Assembly: GCA_031289095.1 (NCBI GenBank)
Contig: JAITQD010000056.1
Coordinates: 1 to 32,588 of the forward strand
Reading direction: 5' to 3'
Length of the DNA: 32,588 bases
Origin: Azoarcus sp.
GTDB taxonomy: Bacteria; Pseudomonadota; Gammaproteobacteria; Burkholderiales; Rhodocyclaceae
Of the stretch, positions 9,107 to 16,120 are shown in pieces (the first letter of the stretch is position 1; each line of letters opens with the position of its first letter). The notes beneath the pieces were generated by a model. That model was not told the origin of the DNA and did not search any database. It saw nothing but the letters and a program-made list of their open reading frames with translations. The position numbers were made by a program, and so were the translations under genes.

Positions 9107-9586
9107 ATGAAACGCGCTATCCCGTCGCCAGTCGTTCTTGCCGTGCTGCTGTCGCTGCCAGCGTGTTCCGCGCTGCGTGACAGCAGCGCCTTTTTGCAGG
9201 AAAACCATGTCGCCGTCGCCGGTCTTGCCGGTGTGGCGTGGACGGCGCAGCAGCTCCAGTACCTGAAGCCCGAATTCCTGGCGGGCGGTCTCATCGCCTA
9301 CGGCATCTATGACCCCTTCGCGCCAACTTGGGAGATCAAGGTGACGGAAGTCGATGCCGAGCATCGTCGCATCGACCTCAGCATGAAGCGCCTCGCCACC
9401 GGCGGCGACGGCGAGGCGCGGCAGATTTTTGTTCGCGTCGCGCAGTCGCTGGCGGAAAAGGGCGGTTATGCCGGCTTCGACGAGCTGCGCTACACGGAAG
9501 GAATCGAGTCGACCCGTCCCTTCGCGCACCGCATCGCCGCAGGGGATATCCGGCTGGTGAAATCGCGGCAGTTTCCGGCGTTGTGA
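9107..9586 (+). CDS. Small predicted lipoprotein of unknown function, downstream of flgL
   Basis: This 159-residue protein starts with a short basic N-terminus, a hydrophobic stretch (VVLAVLLSLPAC) and a lipobox ending at Cys20, so it should be a lipoprotein. A semi-hydrophobic patch (GLAGVAWTAQQL to FLAGGLIAYGIYD) is followed by a soluble part with a regular strand-turn pattern (WEIKVTEVDAEHRRIDLSMK) and a C-terminal region that may be alpha/beta. I do not recognise the family. The start at 9107 was preferred over a GTG six bases earlier because CAGGGG is then well spaced. It begins 12 bases after flgL and probably shares its sigma-54 transcript, so a role around the flagellum or envelope is possible but unproven. 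Confidence 0.8.
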   Translation: MKRAIPSPVVLAVLLSLPACSALRDSSAFLQENHVAVAGLAGVAWTAQQLQYLKPEFLAGGLIAYGIYDPFAPTWEIKVTEVDAEHRRIDLSMKRLATGGDGEARQIFVRVAQSLAEKGGYAGFDELRYTEGIESTRPFAHRIAAGDIRLVKSRQFPAL

Positions 9587-9632
9587 GGCATCGCAGGTCG
9601 CGGCGCTTGCTCAGGAAACGCTGGATTTCTCG

Positions 9633-10439
9633 CTACATTCGCCCGTTTTGCGCCGATGCTGGCGTGAGCGCCTCCAGCAGTGCCGGCACTGCCTCGAAGC
9701 CGCGCTCGAACAGGCTCTGCACGACGGGGCCGAAGTTGCTCATGAGGATGATGAGGGCGGAGAAGCCCGCCAGCATCGTGACCGGAAAGCCGATGGCGAA
9801 CAGGTTGAGCTGCGGCGCGGCGCGGGTGAGGACGCCCAGGGCGGTGTTGGTGACGAGCATGACTGCGAGCAGGGGCAGCGAGAGCAGCAGGCCGGTGGAG
9901 AAAATGGCGGCCCCGGCGCGGGGGATCAGGCTCCAGCCCTGACCAGAAAGGCCGATGCCGACGGGCAGCCAGGTGAAGCTGCGCGCCAGAAGGTCGATCA
10001 TGACCAGGTGGCCGTCGAGGGCGAGGAAGAGGAGCGTGGCGATCATGCTCATGAAATCAGCGAGCACCGCGCTTTGCCCGCCAGAATTGGGGTCGAAGAA
10101 AAGGGCGAACGACAGGCCCATCTGCATGCCGATGAAGGAGCCGGCAAGGTCGATGGCGGCGAAGATGAGGCGGATGACGAAGCCAATGGCCGCGCCGATG
10201 AAGACTTGTTCGCCCATGATGAGCAGGCCGATACCCGATCCCGGTGCGATGTCGGGCATCGGCGGCGCGGCGGGGAGTATGGCGAGTGCGATGCCGAGGC
10301 CGACGGCGAGGCGGACACGCGTCGGCATGCCTCGGGTGGAAAACACCGGCGCGGCCATCAGCAGGCCGAACAGGCGAGAGAGCGGAAACATGAACGCCGC
10401 CAGCCAGGCGTCGATCTGGGCGGCGGTGACGCTGAGCAT
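9633..10439 (-). CDS. fliR: FliR, flagellar type III export gate protein
   Basis: This 268-residue membrane protein is part of the FliPQR export gate in the basal body. Conserved stretches include RLFGLLMAAPVFSTRGMPTRVRLAVG near the N-terminus and GSFIGMQMGLSFALFFDPNSGGQS in the middle, both characteristic of FliR/SctT proteins. The length fits the family. It is the last gene of the minus-strand fli cluster; fliQ ends 12 bases before it. Downstream it converges with the lipoprotein gene with only 46 bases between them and no clear hairpin terminator. Confidence 0.96.
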   Translation of the reverse strand: MLSVTAAQIDAWLAAFMFPLSRLFGLLMAAPVFSTRGMPTRVRLAVGLGIALAILPAAPPMPDIAPGSGIGLLIMGEQVFIGAAIGFVIRLIFAAIDLAGSFIGMQMGLSFALFFDPNSGGQSAVLADFMSMIATLLFLALDGHLVMIDLLARSFTWLPVGIGLSGQGWSLIPRAGAAIFSTGLLLSLPLLAVMLVTNTALGVLTRAAPQLNLFAIGFPVTMLAGFSALIILMSNFGPVVQSLFERGFEAVPALLEALTPASAQNGRM

Positions 10440-10451
10440 GGCTCGGCCCGC

Positions 10452-10721
10452 CTAGCCGATCATTGAGGGAATAGAGGTGAAGAGTCGGCGCATGAAGTCG
10501 GTGATCATCGTGATCATCCATGGCCCCGCCAGCACCAGGGTGACGAAGATCGCCACCACTTTGGGGACGAAGGTGAGGGTCATTTCGTTGATCTGGGTGG
10601 CGGCCTGGAAGATGCTGACGATGAGGCCGGTGACGAGCGCCGCGAGAAAGAGCGGTGCAGACACCATGAGGGTGACTTCGACGGCCTGACGGCCCAGTTC
10701 GATGACGGCGGTGGGAGTCAT
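10452..10721 (-). CDS. fliQ: FliQ, flagellar type III export gate protein
   Basis: The 89-residue product has the two membrane helices and length of FliQ/SctS. The N-terminus (VIELGRQAVEVTLMVSAPLF) and the middle (IFQAATQINEMTLTFVPK) are family hallmarks. FliQ packs around FliP and FliR in the helical export gate. It is placed between fliP and fliR as in most flagellar operons. Confidence 0.97.
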   Translation of the reverse strand: MTPTAVIELGRQAVEVTLMVSAPLFLAALVTGLIVSIFQAATQINEMTLTFVPKVVAIFVTLVLAGPWMITMITDFMRRLFTSIPSMIG

Positions 10722-10730
10722 GGCGGATTC

Positions 10731-11492
10731 CTAGACGACGGCGAAGCTGCGCACCAGCGAGCCGATGATGAGGCCCCAGCCGTCGACGAGCACGAACAGC
10801 ATGAGTTTGAAGGGCAGCGAGACGATGATCGGCGACATCATCATCATCCCCATCGACATGAGCACCGAGGCGACCACCATGTCGATGATGATGAAGGGGA
10901 TGAACACGATGAAGCCGATCTGGAAGGCGGTTTTCACTTCAGAGGTGACGTAGGCGGGGATGACGACCCGCATCGGCAAGTCCTCGGCCTTTTCGACCGG
11001 ATCGACTTTTGCCAGTTCGGTGAAGAGGGACAGATCGGATTCGCGCACCTGGTTCAGCATGAACGCGCGCATCGGCACGGCGGCCCGTTCCAGCGCCTGG
11101 TCGATGCCGATGCTGCCTTCGGAAAGCGGGCGGTAGGCGTCGGCATAGACCTTCTCCGCTACCGGGGACATGATGAAGAAGGTCAGAAAGAGCGTGAGGC
11201 CGAGCAGCACTTGGTTGGGGGGGGAGGTCTGCGTGCCCATGGCCTGCCGCATCAGGGCGAAGACGATGATGATGCGGGTGAAGCTCGTCATCATCAGCAC
11301 CATCGCCGGCAGGAAGCTCAGGAGCGTGAGCAGCAGCAGGGTTTGTATCGACAGTGTGTAGGTGGTGGCTCCGCCGGGGCCGGGGGTGGCTTCAAACGCG
11401 GGCAGGCCCGGCAGGTTGATGTCCTGCGCATGGGCGGCCAGCGGCGCGAGCAGGAGGATGAGCGCGATGGCGGGGAAAGGTTTAACCCGCAT
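10731..11492 (-). CDS. fliP: FliP, flagellar type III export gate protein
   Basis: This 253-residue protein begins with a cleavable signal peptide ([20 protein letters not shown], then HAQ), as known for FliP, and continues with the conserved [18 protein letters not shown] segment, the [12 protein letters not shown] segment, and a Met-rich loop ([17 protein letters not shown]) that forms the methionine gasket of the export pore. The start at 11492 puts the signal peptide at the N-terminus and overlaps the end of fliO by 11 bases; a longer reading into fliO is not supported. Confidence 0.96.
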   Translation of the reverse strand: MRVKPFPAIALILLLAPLAAHAQDINLPGLPAFEATPGPGGATTYTLSIQTLLLLTLLSFLPAMVLMMTSFTRIIIVFALMRQAMGTQTSPPNQVLLGLTLFLTFFIMSPVAEKVYADAYRPLSEGSIGIDQALERAAVPMRAFMLNQVRESDLSLFTELAKVDPVEKAEDLPMRVVIPAYVTSEVKTAFQIGFIVFIPFIIIDMVVASVLMSMGMMMMSPIIVSLPFKLMLFVLVDGWGLIIGSLVRSFAVV

Positions 11493-11994
11493 CGTCTTGT
11501 CTTTTGTGGAGCGCCTGGCGCAGACGGGCGGCGAACGCGGTGAGGGCGACCGGTGCGGCGGCGGGTGTGGGTGCGACGGCGGCGGGCAGTTCGTCGCGCG
11601 TGAAAACGTGCAGGGTGCGCACGTTGTTCGGGGTGACGCCGAGCAGGATGATTCTGTCGCCGACTTCGAGCAGCACCGCACGCTCGCGCGGGCCGACGGC
11701 GGCGGCGCCGACGACGCGCAACAGGCCGCCGCCGCGCATGGGGGTGGACACCCGCTTGAGCAGCCAGACGCAGCCAGCGAGGATGGCGAGCACGATGAAC
11801 AGGCCGAACAGCATTTGTCCGACGCCGGTGAGCGGGTCGGGGACGGGCGGCGGCAGTGTTTCCGCCCCGGCGAGGCAGAGGTCGGGAAAGGCGAGCGGCA
11901 ACGCGAGCAGCAGGCGCGCGCCTGCGCTGGACGTGTGCGGGGCGGCGGAAGCGGAAACGGAAACGGCGGCGGGCGGGCGGGAGCGCGTGTTCAA
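11482..11994 (-). CDS. fliO: FliO, flagellar export gate assembly factor
   Basis: This 170-residue protein has a hydrophobic N-terminal segment, one clear membrane helix ([21 protein letters not shown]), and a small cytoplasmic domain with [24 protein letters not shown], typical of FliO/FliZ. FliO helps assemble FliP into the gate. The only usable start in frame before the hydrophobic segment is a TTG (11994) four bases after the fliN stop, with no visible ribosome site, so translation probably depends on re-initiation after fliN. The family is poorly conserved, but position and topology agree. Confidence 0.9.
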   Translation of the reverse strand: MNTRSRPPAAVSVSASAAPHTSSAGARLLLALPLAFPDLCLAGAETLPPPVPDPLTGVGQMLFGLFIVLAILAGCVWLLKRVSTPMRGGGLLRVVGAAAVGPRERAVLLEVGDRIILLGVTPNNVRTLHVFTRDELPAAVAPTPAAAPVALTAFAARLRQALHKRQDDAG

Positions 11995-11998
11995 GGGA

Positions 11999-12538
11999 TC
12001 AGTGATGGATTTTGCGAATGCGTTCGGCGGGCGTGATGATGTCGGTGAGGCGGATGCCGAATTTCTCGTTGACGACCACGACTTCGCCTTGCGCGATCAG
12101 GGTGCCGTTGACCAGCACGTCCATTGGCTCGCCAGCCAGACCATCGAGTTCCACTACCGAGCCGTGCGCCAGTTGCAGCAGGTCGCGGATCGAAAGTTTG
12201 GTGCGGCCCAGTTCGACGGTGATCTGTACGGGAATGTCGAGGATCATGTCGAAATCGTTGATCGAGCCGGGCTTGCTGCCGCCGTTGCCGAGGTCTTCAA
12301 AAAGCTGGCTTGCCGGTTTGGCCTGATAGGGCGATTCGCCAGCGGCGGAGGCGAGGTCGGCGGCGACCTGCGCCGCTTCCGGATCGAGCTTGTTTTCGGC
12401 GGTGGCCTGCTCCTGCATGGCGGCAGCCCAGTCGTCCTCCGCAGAACTGCCAGCGGCTTCGGCGGTGGCCTGTTCCTGCATGGCGGCGGCCCAGTCGTCG
12501 CTGTCGACCGGGGCGCCTGTTTTGTCGTCGTCAGCCAT
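11999..12538 (-). CDS. fliN: FliN, flagellar motor switch protein
   Basis: The 179-residue product ends with the SpoA (surface presentation of antigens) domain: ILDIPVQITVELGRTKLSIRD (split by family convention), LLQLAHGSVVELDGLAGEP, and NGTLIAQGEVVVVNEKFGIR, which builds the lower C-ring. The N-terminal region is longer than usual and contains an exact tandem copy of DDWAAAMQEQATAE (residues 14-27 and 35-48). A similar single motif (DDLWAEALSEQ) exists in E. coli FliN. The ATG at 12538 overlaps the fliM stop by eight bases; a longer frame upstream lies inside fliM. Confidence 0.96.
   Translation of the reverse strand: MADDDKTGAPVDSDDWAAAMQEQATAEAAGSSAEDDWAAAMQEQATAENKLDPEAAQVAADLASAAGESPYQAKPASQLFEDLGNGGSKPGSINDFDMILDIPVQITVELGRTKLSIRDLLQLAHGSVVELDGLAGEPMDVLVNGTLIAQGEVVVVNEKFGIRLTDIITPAERIRKIHH
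12395..12499 (-). repeat. Duplicated 42-bp unit inside fliN
   Basis: Two 42-base copies (12395-12436 and 12458-12499) differ at two positions, both silent, and are offset by 63 bases (21 codons). They encode the duplicated DDWAAAMQEQATAE segment of FliN. Confidence 0.9.
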
Positions 12539-13541
12539 TGTTGCGGCCTCCAGCCAGCTTGTTGAGGGGTTCGCTGCTGCCGAGCAGGCGGTCGACCATG
12601 AGCGCGTATTGCCGGTTCCGGGTACCGGAACGGCATTCAAACACGGGGACGCCGTCGACTTCGGCTTGCAGCAGCGCCGGGACGTTGAGTGGCATCACGT
12701 CACCGACGCGCATGTTGACGATGTCGCGCAAGGTCGCCCTGGCCGTGCCGAGATTGCAGACCAGTTCGATTTCCGCGCTCTGCAATTCCTGCGACAGCAT
12801 GTTGACCCAGCGTTTGTCCTGGGTGAGATGGTCGCTTTGCATCGTCGAATAGAGCAGTTCGCGGATCGGCTCCAGCATCGAGTAGGGAAAACAGACGTTC
12901 ATTTCGGCCTGGACGTCGCCCATCTCCAGCGTGAAGGCGGTGGCGACCACGATTTCGGACGGGGTGGCGATGTTGGCGAATTGCGAGTTCATTTCCGAGC
13001 GCACGTATTCGAGGTCGATATGGAAGACCGGCGCCCATGCCTTGCCGTATTCGGTGAACACCACATTGAGCAGGCCCTGGATGATGCGCTGCTCGGTGGG
13101 AGTGAAGTCGCGCCCTTCGACGCGGGTATGAAAACGTCCGTCGCCACCGAACATGTTGTCGATGATGACGAAAACCAGCGTTGGGTCGAACACCACCAGC
13201 CCGGTGCCCCGCAAGGGTTTGGCGAGCACGAGGTTGAGATTGGTGGGTACGACCAGGTTGCGCACGAATTCGGCATATTTCTGCACCTTGATCGGGCCGA
13301 CCGAAACTTCGACGTTACGGTGCATGTAGTTGAAAAGTCCGATCCGCAGGTAGCGCGCGAAGCGTTCGTTGATGAGCTCCATGGTGGGCATGCGCCCACG
13401 CACGATGCGCTCCTGCGTGGCCATGTTGTAGGCGCGGACGCTGCCCTGTTCCTCCGCCTCGGTGGCGGGTTCGTCGGATTCGCCGTTGACGCCGCGCAGC
13501 AGGGCGTCAACTTCTTCTTGGGAGAGAAAATCCGAAGCCAC
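12531..13541 (-). CDS. fliM: FliM, flagellar motor switch protein
   Basis: This 336-residue protein starts with the CheY-P binding peptide (FLSQEEVDALLRGV, 5-18), continues with the middle CheC-like domain (about 50-230, including GRDFTPTEQRIIQGLLN) and ends with a SpoA domain (LGTARATLRDIVNMRVGDVM) that pairs with FliN in the C-ring. The intact N-terminal peptide implies chemotaxis control by phosphorylated CheY. The start is GTG (13541), 12 bases after fliL. The end overlaps fliN. Confidence 0.97.
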   Translation of the reverse strand: MASDFLSQEEVDALLRGVNGESDEPATEAEEQGSVRAYNMATQERIVRGRMPTMELINERFARYLRIGLFNYMHRNVEVSVGPIKVQKYAEFVRNLVVPTNLNLVLAKPLRGTGLVVFDPTLVFVIIDNMFGGDGRFHTRVEGRDFTPTEQRIIQGLLNVVFTEYGKAWAPVFHIDLEYVRSEMNSQFANIATPSEIVVATAFTLEMGDVQAEMNVCFPYSMLEPIRELLYSTMQSDHLTQDKRWVNMLSQELQSAEIELVCNLGTARATLRDIVNMRVGDVMPLNVPALLQAEVDGVPVFECRSGTRNRQYALMVDRLLGSSEPLNKLAGGRNNG

Positions 13542-13553
13542 GATGCGGCCCTG

Positions 13554-14141
13554 TCACTGGATGATGAAGGAGTTGAACAGCACGCCCTGAATCGGCCCCG
13601 TCACCAGGGCTTGCGTTCCCTGTGGCGGCGGGGGCACGCCGAGCATGGTGTTGAGCTGTACCTGGATTTCGCTTGCCAGCGCTTCGCGGCCCTGGGTGTT
13701 CTGGATGTCGGTGGGGCGCTTCGCGGACATGAGCATGATGATCCGGTGCCTGATTTCGGGCATCCAGCCCTTGAGAGCGTCGGCGGTATGCGGGTCGGTG
13801 ACCCGGAGGGCGATGACCGCTTGCAGATAGTGACCGTCGTCCTGGTCTTCGTTTTGCAGGTTGACGGTGAAAGGATCGAGCGGCGCAAATACGGGCGGCT
13901 TGCTGAGATCGACGGCGCTGGGAATGACGACTTCCTGCACGGCGGGAGATTGCGCGGCGGTTTCGTGTCCGCTGTTGCTTTTTTTCATGAGCAGCAGCGC
14001 GACGACAACCAGCACCGAGAGGAGGAGTGCGAGCACCGCGACGAGGACGACGATGAGCAGCAGCTTGCCGCGCTTGGCGGGCGCTGGCGCTGGCGCAGGT
14101 GCGGCTTCCTGCTTGGCGGGGGGTTTGGCGGCTTGCGCCAT
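13554..14141 (-). CDS. fliL: FliL, flagellar stator-associated protein
   Basis: The 195-residue product has a basic Ala/Pro-rich cytoplasmic tail, one membrane helix (LLLIVVLVAVLALLLSVLVV) and a periplasmic stomatin-like domain with the conserved LDPFTVNLQ near residue 88. FliL surrounds the MotAB stator and supports torque. The ATG has a good ribosome site (AAGGAG). It begins a new sub-block after a hairpin that follows fliK; I found no strong promoter in the 93-base gap. Confidence 0.95.
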   Translation of the reverse strand: MAQAAKPPAKQEAAPAPAPAPAKRGKLLLIVVLVAVLALLLSVLVVVALLLMKKSNSGHETAAQSPAVQEVVIPSAVDLSKPPVFAPLDPFTVNLQNEDQDDGHYLQAVIALRVTDPHTADALKGWMPEIRHRIIMLMSAKRPTDIQNTQGREALASEIQVQLNTMLGVPPPPQGTQALVTGPIQGVLFNSFIIQ

Positions 14142-14206
14142 GTTGCATTCTCCTTTTCTACGCTCGATTATCGCTTGTCGACATCGCCCGCCAAGCGTGG
14201 AAAAGT

Positions 14207-14221
14207 GGGGCGGAGCGCCCC
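14207..14221 (-). terminator. Weak hairpin terminator between fliK and fliL
   Basis: On the minus strand, 13 bases after the fliK stop, a perfect 6-bp GC stem (GGGGCG / CGCCCC, 3-base loop) is followed by ACTTTT. The short T run makes full termination doubtful; it may reduce read-through from fliK into fliL or protect the message end. Confidence 0.45.
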
Positions 14222-14234
14222 TTATTCAACGGCT

Positions 14235-15536
14235 TCAGGCGAATATGTTGACGAGTCCATTATCCAGCTTTACCCAGTTGCCGGATGTGACAACCGTGGC
14301 GTCGTCATTGCCGCCATCATGCTCGCCGCCGGCAGGGGTGCGTCCGGCGGCGCGTGCGCCGTCGTCGTCCCGGGTTTGACCTTCGGCGGAGGTGTCGACG
14401 CTGGCGTTGCCGAGGTCGATGCCAGCCTGGGCGAGCAGTTCGCGCAGGCGCGGCATGGCCTGTTCCAGCGCATCCCGCGCCGCCTGCGACGAGGCGACAA
14501 ACTGGGCCGTGGTCTGGTCGCCGTTGAGGTTGATCGACACTTCCACCTTACCGAGATTGGGTGGGGTCAGGATGAGTTCGGCGCGGCTTTCGGCGCGTCC
14601 CAGCATCCACATGATCTTGTTGCCGGCTTCTTCGGCCCAGGCGCGCTGTCCGGCTGCGGCGGAGACGGTGAAGCGGGGCAGGGCGGCGCTTTCCTGCGCC
14701 GTTGTGCGCAGGGCGTTCGGCATGGCCGTGGGGGTGGTTTCGGCGCTGGCGTTTGCCGTGATGGCTTGCGTGGACGTCTCTGCGCGCAGGCTGGCCGCCG
14801 TGGCGTTCAGGGGTGGTGCGGCGACGGCGGCGGCAGTATTGGCCGGAGCAGCGTTTGTTTTTGCCGCCGCGCCGCTGCTGGCAAGGTCGGCGGCGTTTCC
14901 AGCCTGGGTGGACGCATGGCGGGCGCGGCCCGCGAGGGCGTCCCTGGCGGATGTTTCGACGCCGGCTTCTTCCGTTGCGACTTCATCTGCGGCGTGGTCG
15001 ACATCTGTACCGGCAATCGCGCCCAGCAGAGCGGCAATCGTTGCCGGAAGGGCGGCGGCATCCGGGGCCGGGGTTTGTGGCGCGGCGGCGTTTTGGGGGG
15101 CGTTCTCTGTTGTCGGGGTGGGGGTGTCGCATGCGGGGCTGTCTGTTTTTGCGCCCGTCTCTGGCGTCGCCGTGGCGGCGGCGTCCTGTGTTTTCTGCTT
15201 TTCGGGCCGTTCGGCGGCGCGCGTGGATGGGTGCTCGATTTTATTGTCACGCTGCGATTCGCGCGCTGGGCTTTGTTCGCGCGGTTTGCCGGTGGCCTGC
15301 GATGGGCGCGAGGCTTCGCGCGTCGGGACGCGGTTCGTCTGCGATGTGTGCGTCGCCTCCGCCATCGGAGATGTCTGGGCGAGGGTGCGCGTGTCGATAC
15401 CCGTCTGCATCTGGCCGCGCAACAGGCTGGAGAAACTGGCGTTGAGCGCGCCGTCGGCGGCGCGGGAAGAACCGGTATTGCCCGCCGCGCCGGAAGCGGT
15501 GAGGTTCAATACGCTGCTGGATACGGGTGTTGCCAT
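14235..15536 (-). CDS. fliK: FliK, flagellar hook-length control protein
   Basis: This 433-residue protein is the secreted molecular ruler for the hook. It has the low-complexity Ala/Thr/Glu/Pro-rich N-terminal two-thirds typical of FliK, and the conserved C-terminal hook-length domain (AELILTPPNLGKVEVSINL, then DALEQAMPRLRELLAQAGI) that switches export specificity through FlhB. The ATG (15536) has GAGGA upstream. A near-consensus sigma-54 promoter lies 39-55 bases before the start, so fliK may begin its own transcript rather than depend on fliJ. Confidence 0.94.
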   Translation of the reverse strand: MATPVSSSVLNLTASGAAGNTGSSRAADGALNASFSSLLRGQMQTGIDTRTLAQTSPMAEATHTSQTNRVPTREASRPSQATGKPREQSPARESQRDNKIEHPSTRAAERPEKQKTQDAAATATPETGAKTDSPACDTPTPTTENAPQNAAAPQTPAPDAAALPATIAALLGAIAGTDVDHAADEVATEEAGVETSARDALAGRARHASTQAGNAADLASSGAAAKTNAAPANTAAAVAAPPLNATAASLRAETSTQAITANASAETTPTAMPNALRTTAQESAALPRFTVSAAAGQRAWAEEAGNKIMWMLGRAESRAELILTPPNLGKVEVSINLNGDQTTAQFVASSQAARDALEQAMPRLRELLAQAGIDLGNASVDTSAEGQTRDDDGARAAGRTPAGGEHDGGNDDATVVTSGNWVKLDNGLVNIFA

Positions 15537-15574
15537 GGTCTTGATCCTCGTTGGCCTGTGTTCAGGCTATTGGG

Positions 15575-15591
15575 AGCAAGGCGTGTGCCAG
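15575..15591 (-). promoter_or_regulatory. Sigma-54 (-24/-12) promoter upstream of fliK
   Basis: On the minus strand CTGGCACACGCCTTGCT matches the RpoN consensus (YTGGCACG-N4-TTGCW) at every conserved position but one, with exact spacing. It lies in the 65-base gap between fliJ and fliK. Transcription would start near 15565, leaving a leader of about 28 bases before the fliK ATG. Confidence 0.8.
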
Positions 15592-15601
15592 AAAAAGCGT
15601 T

Positions 15602-16054
15602 TCAGAGCCGATCCTGGGTTTTTTCGCGGAACTTCCGGATGGCCTGTTCGTCGGTGAGGCGTTGTTCCTGCCGCGAGTTCTTGCGGGCGATTTCGTTCTG
15701 AAAGCGTTGCGACAGGGTATCGAAGGCGCGCACCTTGGTGTGCTGCGCTACCCATTGCTGCTGGCCTTGCGAAGTATGCTGGTGCGACTGTTCGACGATG
15801 CGCTGCTGCGTTTCGATGGCCTCGTCGATGCGGTTCAGAAAGCTGCTGTAGTTGCGCATCGCATCGGGGCCGATGCCGCCGCTCGCCGCCTCGACGAAAC
15901 GCTGGCTGTATTCGTTGCGGTAGCGTTGGAGCAGTGCCAGTTTTTGCTGGCCGCTGCGCTCTGAGGAGATGAGTTCTCCCAGTTGGCGCGTGACCTCGTC
16001 CATGCGGGTGTTGGCGAGGTCGAGCAGGGGCTGGAGCGGGAATTTATTTGACAT
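15602..16054 (-). CDS. fliJ: FliJ, flagellar export chaperone-escort protein
   Basis: This 150-residue protein is charged, Gln-rich and predicted to be an antiparallel coiled coil along its length, as in FliJ. The N-terminus (FPLQPLLDLANTRMDEVTRQL) and the basic C-terminus fit the family. FliJ binds the FliI ATPase ring and FlhA. Here the gene upstream is a diguanylate cyclase, not fliI. No ribosome site is evident; instead a stable hairpin ends at the base next to the start codon. Confidence 0.9.
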   Translation of the reverse strand: MSNKFPLQPLLDLANTRMDEVTRQLGELISSERSGQQKLALLQRYRNEYSQRFVEAASGGIGPDAMRNYSSFLNRIDEAIETQQRIVEQSHQHTSQGQQQWVAQHTKVRAFDTLSQRFQNEIARKNSRQEQRLTDEQAIRKFREKTQDRL

Positions 16055-16082
16055 GGGGTGTCGTCAAGACGAAGACATCCCC
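16055..16082 (-). promoter_or_regulatory. Stem-loop abutting the fliJ start codon
   Basis: The minus strand can form GGGG-A-TGTC against GACA-CCCC, with an inner TCGTC/GACGA stem, ending directly before the ATG of fliJ. There is no purine-rich ribosome site between it and the start. It could regulate fliJ translation or mark the end of the upstream cyclase message; no T run follows. Confidence 0.4.
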
Positions 16083-16120
16083 ATTGTAGTGAACCTGGAT
16101 GAACTTGCCCCATGCCAATT

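Noticed and set aside
12390-15701. Very long open frame on the plus strand (1103 codons) opposite fliN-fliK
   Set aside because: It is antisense to four well-supported flagellar genes and is a GC-rich codon shadow; it has no recognisable domain.
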